A stretch of 19,574 nucleotides of DNA from an uncultured Flavihumibacter sp. (lineage in GTDB: Bacteria > Bacteroidota > Bacteroidia > Chitinophagales > Chitinophagaceae): positions 1 to 19,574 of the forward strand of contig CAMLRX010000098.1 in NCBI GenBank assembly GCA_946482545.1, written 5' to 3'. The position numbers and the translations under genes were made by a program. Below, in pieces: positions 7,654 to 16,461 of the stretch. Numbering within the stretch: position 1 is the first letter of the stretch; every line of letters starts with the position of its first letter. Below the pieces are notes generated by a model. It worked only from the letters and a program-made list of their open reading frames with translations, ran no database searches and was not told where the DNA came from.

Positions 7654-7681
7654 TCCGTTAACATTCCGTTTGAATTCCATT
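7654..7681. promoter_or_regulatory. Three direct hexamers at 11-base spacing, candidate OmpR-family binding site
   Basis: TCCGTT (7654-7659), TCCGTT (7665-7670) and TCCATT (7676-7681) follow each other with 5-base spacers (AACAT, TGAAT), giving an exact 11-base period, close to one turn of the helix. Tandem half-sites on one face of the DNA are the usual target of OmpR/PhoB regulators, and such a regulator is encoded at 5430-6143. The site lies just upstream of the minus-strand -7 element and overlaps the possible plus-strand -33 element, so it could act on both divergent blocks. The site is seen; the binding protein is inferred. Confidence 0.5.
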
Positions 7682-7713
7682 GACAACAAACCGGCCCACG
7701 CTTGAATAATTTG
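7680..7713 (+). promoter_or_regulatory. Possible promoter of the glycan-utilisation block
   Basis: TTGAC at 7680-7684 and ATAATTTG at 7706-7713 are spaced roughly as the Bacteroidota -33 (TTG) and -7 (TAnnTTTG) elements. The TTTG part is right but TA is displaced by one base, so the match is imperfect. The first gene starts at 7742, giving a short leader. Confidence 0.3.
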
Positions 7714-7741
7714 CCTACATAAATAAAACCGGCTAATTGTT

Positions 7742-8665
7742 ATGAGAAGAACAACGATTTTGTTGCTCCAGGCAGTGCTTTGCCTTTCTTTTTTCAGTGT
7801 ACAGGCGGGGACCATCCCGGTAGAACCCAAAATTACAGCAGTTACCCAGCAACTGATCCGCTGGTATGATACGCAAAAGACCGATAAGCCGGTTTACCTT
7901 TCTTCGCAGGCGGAAGGCGAAGCTTTTATTGAATGGCTGGCCAGTTGGAATGTGGCCGTGATCGATTCATTCTCTACCCGTCTGAAGAAAAAGGAAGAAC
8001 CTTCCCTTGTATTGTGGAATACGTATAAGGAAACGGAACAGCAGTTGTGGAGAAGGTTCCAGGTATTTAAAAAGAACCATGAGAAATACAAGATACACAT
8101 CACCTTCAACAACGATCCGGTATTGGTGCCCGTGGTAAAGAAAGTGGAAGCTTTCTTCTATGAAATCTATCCCATGATCCACGAACGTTACGGTAAACGT
8201 GGTGGAAACGAAGGTTGGGAAGTGTATGTGCGTTTCGATCCGGAACTCACCAATGTACCCGCTTATGCCAGCGACGGGAAACTCACCTTCAGCAACGACT
8301 GGTTCAAAAAGAACCCCAACGATATTGGTGTACTCACCCATGAGGCGATTCACCTTTTACAGAAAGATTACCAACGTGGCGTTCCCGGCTGGCTGGTGGA
8401 AGGAATGGCCGATTACATCCGTCATGCTTACAAAAAAATCGCCCATGAAGCATTCCCGCTTCCTGCCGATACCAAAACAAAAAATTACACGGATGCCTAC
8501 CGGGTAACCGCAAGGTTCCTGAACTGGATCGAAGTACAGTCGCCCGGGTTCAACGATTACCTGCACCACCGCATGATGCGCGAACGCTACAACGAAGCCA
8601 TGATTGAAGAAAAGATGGGCATGGGGCTGGATGCTTTGTGGAAGCTGTACGCCGCAGAACAATAG
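7742..8665 (+). CDS. Secreted basic secretory protein family metallopeptidase
   Basis: A 307-residue exported protein with a signal peptide (about 1-22, ending SVQAG). The C-terminal half carries the basic secretory protein (PF04450) pattern: VLTHEAIHLLQ (197-207) with zinc ligands His200 and His204 and catalytic Glu201, then VPGWLVEGMADYIRH (214-228) in which Glu220 and Asp224 are the conserved acidic positions after the HExxH. The family is known from plant defence proteins and is frequent in glycan-degradation loci of Bacteroidota; a zinc-peptidase activity is likely but the substrate is unknown. The N-terminal region (30-115) is not one I recognise. It is the first gene of the plus-strand block, 57 bases before susC, so it probably helps strip the protein from glycoprotein substrates in the periplasm or outside the cell. 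Confidence 0.85.
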   Translation: MRRTTILLLQAVLCLSFFSVQAGTIPVEPKITAVTQQLIRWYDTQKTDKPVYLSSQAEGEAFIEWLASWNVAVIDSFSTRLKKKEEPSLVLWNTYKETEQQLWRRFQVFKKNHEKYKIHITFNNDPVLVPVVKKVEAFFYEIYPMIHERYGKRGGNEGWEVYVRFDPELTNVPAYASDGKLTFSNDWFKKNPNDIGVLTHEAIHLLQKDYQRGVPGWLVEGMADYIRHAYKKIAHEAFPLPADTKTKNYTDAYRVTARFLNWIEVQSPGFNDYLHHRMMRERYNEAMIEEKMGMGLDALWKLYAAEQ

Positions 8666-8722
8666 AAAAACAAACACATATATAACGATTCGCCAAATTC
8701 TACAAACCAAACAAACCAGTTT

Positions 8723-11700
8723 ATGAGTAAAAAAAGAAGCGTTTCCTTACGCGGTGGCAGTACCGTGTTGGGAATAGGCCTTTTAAGCTTTAGCGCCCTC
8801 CTTATGCAAGCGGACGCGAGGGCTGAAGGGCGTTCGGTGCATGCGCCGGAAGGCTATTTTCAGCAACCGCCCAGTTCGTTGTACATCGGAGGAACAGTAC
8901 GCGACAAGTTGGGCACACCTATTTCCGGAGTTACTGTACGCGTAGCGGGAGCCGACTCCACAACGGGGGTAGCTACAGATGATATGGGGAAATTCTCCAT
9001 TAAAGCCGATCCGAAAGGAACATTGGAGTTTTCTCACATCAACTATAAAACATTAACCTACGCCATCAACAACGTAATTGACCTGGACATTACGATGGAT
9101 GGCAAAGAGGGCAACATGAACGAAGTAGTAGTGGTAGCTTACGGTAAGCAAAAAAGGCTGAACCTGGTGAGCTCACAGTCTACGGTGAATGTTGAAGAAT
9201 TAAAAACACCCGTAGCCAACGTTTCAGCCATGCTGGCTGGTAGAATTGCCGGTTTGGTGGGCGTGCAGAGAAGTGGAGAACCCGGAAGAGATGGTGCGGA
9301 CGTATGGATCAGGGGAATCGCTTCGTTTAGTCAGCAGGGGCCGCTTGTTTATGTGGATGGCGTACCCAATAGAAATCTTGGTATGCTGGAGCCGGAAGAT
9401 ATAGAATCCGTAACCACATTGAAAGACGCCGCCGCGGTAGCGATGTACGGTGTAAATGGGGCCAATGGGGTGATCCTGATTAAAACAAAGTCGGGCAAAG
9501 CCGGGAAGCCGCAATTCAATGCCCGCTACGATCAGGGTATGACGGCTTTTACCATGACACCTAAACTGGCCGACGGGGTAACTTACATGAACCTGGTGAA
9601 CGAAGCGCAGATCGCCAGCGGGTACGCCCCGGGAGCTGTGAAGTATTCCCAGGATTACATAGACAGAACAGCAAGTGGCGAAGATCCGTTCGTTTATCCA
9701 AATGTAGATTGGATGGATGCGCTGTTTAATAATTTTGGAAAGAACCGCCGTGTTAACCTGAACGCCAGGGGCGGCGCGCAAAACGCGAACTATTATGTTT
9801 CACTGACGTATTACGATGAAACAGGTTTGCTGAAAACAGACGGACTGCAATCTTATAATGCAGATACAAGGTTCAAACGGTACAACTTCACTTCTAACCT
9901 CAACCTGGATCTTACTAAAACAACTAAGTTTGAATTGGGCGTACAGGGCTACATCACCGACGCGAACTATTCCGGAGAAAGCTCCGCTTCCGCTTTCGCG
10001 CAGGCGATGCAGATTACGCCGGTAGTATTCCCTGTTATGTATCCCGGAAACATTGTTCCGGGTGTAAGTTCGCAGGGGGATCAGCGTAACCCGTATGCCG
10101 ACATTACACAGAGAGGTTTCAGCAATACTTCCACTTCTCAGTTGTACACCAACCTGAGGGTGAACCAGGACCTGGGTTTTATAACGCCCGGACTTACATT
10201 CACCAGCATGTTCTCGTTTGATAACAATGTTGGTCAAACTATTTCCAGAACAAAACGCAGGGATACCTGGTATGTTAACCAAACCACACCCCGTAACCCG
10301 GATGGAACGCTCAACCTGATCAGGACCTTTGCAGGTAACAATACGCTCGGGTTTGGCAGTTCTGTAGGTGGCAATAAAAAATATTATACAGAAACCGCGA
10401 TCAACTACACAAAAGATGTTGGCAATAGCAATATTACCGGTATGGTACTGTATAGTCAGCTTGATCGTACCACCACATTTACGCCCACTAACCTTCAGGC
10501 CTCTATTCAAAACAGGACCAGGGGTATTTCAGCAAGAGGCACCTATGCTTATGACAGCAGGTATTTTCTTGAGTTGAACATGGGCTATAATGGTTCTGAA
10601 AACTTTGCTCCCGAAAACAGGTATGGCTTCTTTCCTTCTGTGGGCCTTGGATGGGTGGTGTCTAATGAGAAATTTTTCGACAATATCAAGGATTATGTTC
10701 AGTTCCTGAAACTGAGGTATTCCGATGGTTATGTGGGTTCCAGCAATTCTACCCGTTTTGCATTCCTGTCGTTCGTTACACAGTCGGCTGCAGGTTATAC
10801 TTTCGGCGGGGCAGGCGCACGTGCCTCCACTTCAGGCGCTGCAATAGAACAATACGGCACTTTTGTACAGTGGGCTGAGGGTAGGAAGAGAAACCTGGGA
10901 CTTGAGTTTAAAGTACTCAACAACAAACTGTCGTTTATCGTGGATGGTTTCCATGAGCGCCGTACTGGAGAATTCCTGGCACGTGGAAGTATTTCTGATA
11001 TCGTTGGGTTGCTGAACATTCCGCCTGCTAACGTAGGGATCATTGAGAACCGCGGTATTGACGGTCAGGTGGAAGCTATGGGCATCAATATAGGTAAAAC
11101 CAGGCTCACACTCAGAGGTACTTTCACTTATTCCATGGACAAGATCATTGACAATGACCAGCCCGAGCAAAAATACCCCTGGTTGAACAGGTATGGTTGG
11201 AATGCCCTTTCAAGATTTGGTTACACCGCTATCGGCCTTTTTAAAGATGAAGATGATATCGCAAAAAGTCCGAAACAGGAAGTAGGCAGCACCCCAAGAC
11301 CTGGCGATATCAAATACCAGGATTTGAACAGCGATGGCGTAATCAATGCCGATGATATTCAGAGGATAGGTCGTGGAGATGTTCCCGCCATCGTATATGG
11401 ATTCGGAACCAGCCTTACCTGGAAAGATTTCTATGTTGATCTTTTTGTACAGGGTACAGCCATGGCCGACCGTATGATTGGTGGTGATGGTGTGATTCCC
11501 TTTAACAACAGTACCGGTGCCGACAGGAGTAACCTTTTCGCCGCGGCAGTAGACCGCTGGACACCGGATAATCCTAAGGAGAATCCGCTGTATCCAAGAC
11601 TGGGTTGGGGAACACAGAATGCCAACAACGCTGTAGCCAGCACATGGTGGGTAAAAGACGTCAGCTTCATCAGGCTGAAAACCGCTGAAATGGGCTATAA

Positions 11701-11878
11701 TCTTCCAAAGAAAACATTCAGCAGTATAGGTGTGAAAAGCGCACGTGTTTATTTGCAGGGAGTGAATCTGTTCACGATCAGTAAATTCGATCTGTGGGAT
11801 CCTGAACTGAATACCAACAACGGAACCGTGTATCCCAATATCACAACACTATCTATCGGTTTACAGGCAAGCTTCTAA
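8723..11878 (+). CDS. SusC/RagA-type TonB-dependent outer-membrane transporter
   Basis: A 1051-residue outer-membrane importer of glycan fragments, energised by TonB. In order: a signal peptide (about 1-34), a CarboxypepD_reg-like domain (about 54-127, GGTVRDKLGTPISGVTV onward), the TonB box region NEVVVVAYGKQKR (133-145), the plug domain (about 145-258) with VWIRGIASFSQQGPLVYVDGVP (194-215) and the SusC signature ending in GANGVILIKTKSG (246-258), then the beta barrel to the C-terminal phenylalanine. There is no N-terminal STN domain, so it is not of the kind that signals directly to an anti-sigma factor. The usual AIYGSRAANGV motif reads AMYGVNGANGV. The susD gene follows after 33 bases, and the two proteins form the pedal-bin complex. 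Confidence 0.96.
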   Translation: MSKKRSVSLRGGSTVLGIGLLSFSALLMQADARAEGRSVHAPEGYFQQPPSSLYIGGTVRDKLGTPISGVTVRVAGADSTTGVATDDMGKFSIKADPKGTLEFSHINYKTLTYAINNVIDLDITMDGKEGNMNEVVVVAYGKQKRLNLVSSQSTVNVEELKTPVANVSAMLAGRIAGLVGVQRSGEPGRDGADVWIRGIASFSQQGPLVYVDGVPNRNLGMLEPEDIESVTTLKDAAAVAMYGVNGANGVILIKTKSGKAGKPQFNARYDQGMTAFTMTPKLADGVTYMNLVNEAQIASGYAPGAVKYSQDYIDRTASGEDPFVYPNVDWMDALFNNFGKNRRVNLNARGGAQNANYYVSLTYYDETGLLKTDGLQSYNADTRFKRYNFTSNLNLDLTKTTKFELGVQGYITDANYSGESSASAFAQAMQITPVVFPVMYPGNIVPGVSSQGDQRNPYADITQRGFSNTSTSQLYTNLRVNQDLGFITPGLTFTSMFSFDNNVGQTISRTKRRDTWYVNQTTPRNPDGTLNLIRTFAGNNTLGFGSSVGGNKKYYTETAINYTKDVGNSNITGMVLYSQLDRTTTFTPTNLQASIQNRTRGISARGTYAYDSRYFLELNMGYNGSENFAPENRYGFFPSVGLGWVVSNEKFFDNIKDYVQFLKLRYSDGYVGSSNSTRFAFLSFVTQSAAGYTFGGAGARASTSGAAIEQYGTFVQWAEGRKRNLGLEFKVLNNKLSFIVDGFHERRTGEFLARGSISDIVGLLNIPPANVGIIENRGIDGQVEAMGINIGKTRLTLRGTFTYSMDKIIDNDQPEQKYPWLNRYGWNALSRFGYTAIGLFKDEDDIAKSPKQEVGSTPRPGDIKYQDLNSDGVINADDIQRIGRGDVPAIVYGFGTSLTWKDFYVDLFVQGTAMADRMIGGDGVIPFNNSTGADRSNLFAAAVDRWTPDNPKENPLYPRLGWGTQNANNAVASTWWVKDVSFIRLKTAEMGYNLPKKTFSSIGVKSARVYLQGVNLFTISKFDLWDPELNTNNGTVYPNITTLSIGLQASF

Positions 11879-11911
11879 TGCGGCCTGAATACATCCCAAA
11901 AAATTGAATCA

Positions 11912-13759
11912 ATGAAATTCATATACAACGCACTTATCGTAGCAGCCCTGGCTACCGGAGCAGGTTCTTGCACAAAAGGATTCCTGGACCAGGTTCCCGA
12001 CGACAGGTTGACTATAGACGCGATCTTCCTTCAACGCAATACCACAGAACAATTTCTCGCCAACGTTTACAGCCAGATGCCCGACGAATCGGATGGCCGT
12101 TTCGCGCCAACCAACAACAACGGCCCCTGGACCGCGGCTTCAGATGAGGCCAAATACAACTGGACTTTCGTACAGGCCAACAACTTCAACAACGGTTCAT
12201 GGAACCCAACCTCCAGTATTGTACGCGCCTATTGGAGAAATTATTATATGGGTATCAGGAACGCTACTTATTTTATTCAGAACGTAGATAAATGTCTTGA
12301 TCTGCCCGCCGAACTCCGGAACCAATACAAGAATGAAGCGCGCGCGCTCAGAGCGATCTATTACTTCTATCTGGTTAGAACATACGGTCCTGTAGTAATG
12401 CTTGGCGACCAGATGCTTTCCATAGACGCCACTGCAGATGAACTCGCGCTCCCAAGAAGTTCTATGGATGAATGTGTGAATTACATCGTAAGCGAACTGG
12501 ATGCATGCGCTGCACAACTTCCATTGGTTCCCATTTCCAACGACCAGTATGGCCGTGTGAACAAAGCGGTGGCCATGGCTTATAAAGTGGAAACATTGTT
12601 GTTGAACGCAAGTCCGCTCTTCAATGGTAATACCGACTACGCCGATCTGAAGAACAAGGATGGCAAACAACTGATCAGCCAGCAGTATGATGCTGAAAAA
12701 TGGAAAAAAGCCGCGGATGCCGCCAAAGATTTCATCAACCAGTATGTAGTCCCCGGTACTTTCGCGCTTTATAAAGAGAACGATCCTACCACCAACCAGT
12801 TCAGTGCGTTTCTTTCCTGCCGTAATGTAATGCTCACCGATTGGGGTACTTCCAGCACCAACAAAGAATGGATCGTGGCCCGCCCAGGTTCCAACATGGG
12901 AAGCACACAGTACGAAAGAACCCCCAACCACGCCCAAACCGCACAAATCGATGTGAAAGGTGGTGGAGCACTAGGTGTAACACAAACCATGGTTGACGCT
13001 TACTTTATGGCCAACGGCCGCAGTATAGATGATCCCGCATCAGGCTATATGACCACCGGATTCTCCAGTTATATGGCTCCTGGTGATATTGCTGCACGCC
13101 AGACTTACAACCAATGGGTGGACAGAGAACCCCGTTTCTATGTTGGCGTTACGTACAACAACAGCCTCTGGCTTACAAGAAACTATGGTGAGCTGGTTAC
13201 TAACCTGGAAAGTTCCGGTAATTCCGGTGTAAAAGCTACCGCCAGTGATTTCAGCCCAACCGGTTATGTGGTGAGAAAGAATGTGATTCCCGGCAGCAGA
13301 AGTTCAGCTTCGCGTGCTATTCCGATGATCCGTCTCGCACAGCTTTTCCTGAATTATTGTGAAGCGCTGAATGAATACAGTGCGAGCAATGCGAATGAAG
13401 TAATGACTTACCTGAATATGATCAGGGAAAGAGCAGGCATCCCGCAATATGGCGGCAGCGCTCCTGATGCGCTCCCTGTGCCTGCAGGTCAGGCTGCAAT
13501 CCGAGACGCTATCCGTAAAGAAAGAAGGGTGGAACTCGCTTTCGAAAGCAGCAGGTACTTCGATACCCGTCGCTGGAAAATAGCTGAAACCACAGATAAA
13601 GGGGCTTTCAAAGGGTTAAATATTAATGGCGATGGCGCTCCGTTCTACAATGTGGTAACATTTGAAACAAGGGTGTTTGAGAAGAAACATTACCTGTTCC
13701 CGCTGCCGCAATCTGAACTGAACATCAACACACAGTTGGTTCAAAACACCGGATGGTAA
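11912..13759 (+). CDS. SusD/RagB-type glycan-binding outer-membrane lipoprotein
   Basis: A 615-residue lipoprotein that captures oligosaccharide at the cell surface and forms the lid of the SusC transporter. The lipobox GAGSC puts the lipidated cysteine at residue 20, followed by the typical CTKGFLDQVPDDRLT. Helical TPR-like segments include LRNQYKNEARALRAIYYFYL, and the C-terminal region has LNMIRERAGIPQYG and the family hallmark IRKERRVELAFESSRYFDTRRW (about 533-554), ending in the LFPLPQSELN segment. The stop codon lies 26 bases before the preferred ATG of the next gene. The pairing with SusC and full family length make the call secure; the ligand cannot be read from sequence, and the GH92 gene downstream points to mannose-containing glycans. 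Confidence 0.96.
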   Translation: MKFIYNALIVAALATGAGSCTKGFLDQVPDDRLTIDAIFLQRNTTEQFLANVYSQMPDESDGRFAPTNNNGPWTAASDEAKYNWTFVQANNFNNGSWNPTSSIVRAYWRNYYMGIRNATYFIQNVDKCLDLPAELRNQYKNEARALRAIYYFYLVRTYGPVVMLGDQMLSIDATADELALPRSSMDECVNYIVSELDACAAQLPLVPISNDQYGRVNKAVAMAYKVETLLLNASPLFNGNTDYADLKNKDGKQLISQQYDAEKWKKAADAAKDFINQYVVPGTFALYKENDPTTNQFSAFLSCRNVMLTDWGTSSTNKEWIVARPGSNMGSTQYERTPNHAQTAQIDVKGGGALGVTQTMVDAYFMANGRSIDDPASGYMTTGFSSYMAPGDIAARQTYNQWVDREPRFYVGVTYNNSLWLTRNYGELVTNLESSGNSGVKATASDFSPTGYVVRKNVIPGSRSSASRAIPMIRLAQLFLNYCEALNEYSASNANEVMTYLNMIRERAGIPQYGGSAPDALPVPAGQAAIRDAIRKERRVELAFESSRYFDTRRWKIAETTDKGAFKGLNINGDGAPFYNVVTFETRVFEKKHYLFPLPQSELNINTQLVQNTGW

Positions 13760-13785
13760 TTGCCCATAACCCTAAAAATTTGAAC

Positions 13786-16437
13786 ATGAAATCAATGTTA
13801 TATAGAGCGCTGGCCATCTTCATGATGCTGGGCGTGTTTCATAAAATCCAGGCGCAGGATATTACCCTGCGGGGAGGAACGCTTACTGTTAACCGTGAGA
13901 ATGGCAGCGGTCCAAATGGCGGTGAAGGTTCTTTGAAACTGGTGGACAACAATACCGCGTCAAAATTCCTGATTAATCCCTTTGTAAGTCCGTTATGGAT
14001 GCAGTTCGAATGCGCTGCGCCTTCAATGGCGGCCCAGTATTCCCTCACCTCCGGCGGAGATGCACCGGGAAGGGATCCCAAAGACTGGAAAATGGAAGGG
14101 TCGGATAACGGAACCGATTGGACCCTGCTGGATACACGTACCGGACAGGCTTTCTCCGGTCGTGGTCAAACCAGGATCTTCGATATCGCTAACCCGGCAA
14201 CTTTTAAGTTCTACCGCATTACGGTGAGCGCCAATAACGGGGATGGTCTTTTTCAGCTCGCTGAATGGCGGCTGCTCGAAGGATTACCTCCTGCTGCACC
14301 TACAGAATTGCAGGGACATGTAATGTCTGGCGCAAACATCTTTATGTCCTGGAAAAGAAATGCTGCGAACGACGCTGCCACGATTATCGAGCGTTCCAGG
14401 GATGGAGTAACTTTTGCACCAATAGCAAGTGTGAATCCCACACCCACTACTTACACTGCGGTGAACCTTCAGCCTAATACTGATTATTATTTTAGGGTGA
14501 AATCGACCAACCGTTTCGGAGAATCTGCTTATTCCAATGTGGTTAATTTCAAAACGCAAACCGGTAGCGGTGAACTGATCAACATTACCCAGGACGGCGG
14601 AAAACTCACCGTGTTGCTGGAGAACAGTGGTGGCCCTGCCGCAGGCGAAGGCTCACCGAAGCTGATCGACAACAATAACTCTACGAAATACCTTCCGCTC
14701 AACTCCCTATTCCCTGCTACGGGATTGTGGGCGCAGTATGAAGCCACCGTTCCATACATTCCTTCAGCCTATACCATTGTAACGGGTAACGATGCGACGG
14801 ACAGGGACGCACGTGCCTGGAGGTTTGAAGCGTCCAATGATGGCCAGAACTGGACCGTGCTGGATACTAAAACGAATATCAATATCCCGCAAAGGAACTT
14901 TGAATCTTTTTATCCGGTTACCACTACGCAGGCGTACAAGTATTTCCGCCTTTTCGTTACGCAAAATGCAGGATCTACCAATACTGTTGCCAGTTTCCAG
15001 ATGTCTGAGTGGAGGATATTCGGCGTGAACCCCGCATCACCCGCATTGCCTACCAATCTGGAGATTACCGGAAGAACCATTACAACGATCTCGCTGAAAT
15101 GGAACCTCTCTGGCGCGAATAATGGTGTGGATATTCAACGTTCGGAAGATGGGATAACATTTGGCATTGTGAATTCAACCGCGGCCAATGCAACCACCTA
15201 TACCGATAATGACTTGTATGGCGGTACGCAGTACTGGTACCGCGTGCGTGCGAAAGGTACACCTACAAATTCCGTATGGACTGATACTGTCAGCATCTTT
15301 ACGGATTGGGATCCAAGATTGCCGCTCACGCCTCGTGGACTTACCGCCACGCCTGAAACAGAAACAAGTATCAGGCTCAACTGGAACGACCTCTCCGCCA
15401 ACGAAACCGGGTTTGAAATTGAAAGATCCGCGAATGGCGTAAGTTTCACTAAAATAGCTACGGCGGCCGCTAATGCTACGAGTTTTGTGGATGCGGATGG
15501 CCCTACAAAAGCGACCCGTTATTGGTACCGTGTGCGTGCCATCAATGCGGAAGGAACTTCTTTCTACTCCAATATCGCCAACGCGGTTACATTGGGGCAG
15601 AATATCCGCCCGGCTTTTGATGCCATCAGCAATATGACCACCTGTAGCGCTTCACTCGATTATACGGTAAGCATTAACGGTATTTCAGCGGTGGAAGCCT
15701 GGCAGTCGGTAAACATGTCGGTAAGTACAAATAATCCAGGGCTGTTCTCATCACTTACTGTTTCGGCAGTAGAAAATGGTACCGCTTCTGTTTCATTCAC
15801 AGGAAGAGGTGCCAGAACAGCAGGAGGAACTGCTACCATTACTGTAACTGCAACGGATAACGGTGGAACATTTAATGGTGGCGCCAATGTGTTCTCCCGC
15901 ACCTTTACGGTAACCATCAATCCGCTGCGCGTATTCATCACCGCTAACCCCGGCACGCAGATCGCCCGTTACAATACCACGCAACTCACTGCTACCGGTG
16001 CTCCTAACTATACCTGGGACGATTCCGCCGGTATCATCAGTCCGCTCAACGGCGCTTCCATTACCGTGAAGCCCACCGTGAACACCACTTACAAGGTTAC
16101 CGGAAGCAATGCCGAAGGTTGCACCGCCGATACCACCATCACCGTTCAGCTTTCCGCCGGCGTACTCGCTGAAGCCGTGAACATCCTTACGCCCAACGGC
16201 GATGGGAAGAACGACCGCTGGATTGTATGGAACATCAACAGGTATCCGGAAAATACCGTGAGCGTGTTCGATAGAAGCGGCCGTCTCGTGTTCCGTCAGC
16301 GCAATTATTCCAACAACTGGGATGGCACCTTCAACGGCAAACCACTCGAGGAAGGCGCCTACTACTATGTGATTGAGCTGGGCTCCGGCATTGAACCCCT
16401 GAAAGGAACACTTACCCTTATCCGCGAGAGAAAGTAA
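13786..16437 (+). CDS. T9SS type B surface protein with discoidin-like and fibronectin III domains
   Basis: An 883-residue exported protein. After a signal peptide (about 1-24) come a discoidin-like domain (about 26-166), a fibronectin III domain (170-257), a second discoidin-like domain (264-413), two more fibronectin III domains (about 420-506 and 515-602), an Ig/cadherin-like region (605-712), a further Ig-like segment (713-790), and a gliding-motility-type C-terminal domain (797-883) with ILTPNGDGKNDRW (800-812), the WDGTFNGKPLEEGAYYYVI segment and the final LTLIRERK. That last domain is the type B signal for the type IX secretion system. The two discoidin-like domains share a pattern (GG-LTV, GEGS-KL-DNN, and ending EWRL/EWRI). 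I chose ATG 13786; an upstream ATG at 13753 overlapping susD lacks a signal-peptide start. Discoidin domains usually bind carbohydrate, so it is likely a surface glycan-binding protein or adhesin. Confidence 0.9.
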   Translation: MKSMLYRALAIFMMLGVFHKIQAQDITLRGGTLTVNRENGSGPNGGEGSLKLVDNNTASKFLINPFVSPLWMQFECAAPSMAAQYSLTSGGDAPGRDPKDWKMEGSDNGTDWTLLDTRTGQAFSGRGQTRIFDIANPATFKFYRITVSANNGDGLFQLAEWRLLEGLPPAAPTELQGHVMSGANIFMSWKRNAANDAATIIERSRDGVTFAPIASVNPTPTTYTAVNLQPNTDYYFRVKSTNRFGESAYSNVVNFKTQTGSGELINITQDGGKLTVLLENSGGPAAGEGSPKLIDNNNSTKYLPLNSLFPATGLWAQYEATVPYIPSAYTIVTGNDATDRDARAWRFEASNDGQNWTVLDTKTNINIPQRNFESFYPVTTTQAYKYFRLFVTQNAGSTNTVASFQMSEWRIFGVNPASPALPTNLEITGRTITTISLKWNLSGANNGVDIQRSEDGITFGIVNSTAANATTYTDNDLYGGTQYWYRVRAKGTPTNSVWTDTVSIFTDWDPRLPLTPRGLTATPETETSIRLNWNDLSANETGFEIERSANGVSFTKIATAAANATSFVDADGPTKATRYWYRVRAINAEGTSFYSNIANAVTLGQNIRPAFDAISNMTTCSASLDYTVSINGISAVEAWQSVNMSVSTNNPGLFSSLTVSAVENGTASVSFTGRGARTAGGTATITVTATDNGGTFNGGANVFSRTFTVTINPLRVFITANPGTQIARYNTTQLTATGAPNYTWDDSAGIISPLNGASITVKPTVNTTYKVTGSNAEGCTADTTITVQLSAGVLAEAVNILTPNGDGKNDRWIVWNINRYPENTVSVFDRSGRLVFRQRNYSNNWDGTFNGKPLEEGAYYYVIELGSGIEPLKGTLTLIRERK

Positions 16438-16461
16438 CCATCACCACCAAAACCTACACAA

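Noticed and set aside
9800..10510. A 236-codon minus-strand open frame inside susC
   Set aside because: It lies inside the SusC barrel coding region, with no family features of its own.
13753..13785. Upstream ATG overlapping the susD stop codon
   Set aside because: The added residues (MVIAHNPKNLN) would precede an otherwise ordinary signal peptide; ATG 13786 is the natural start.
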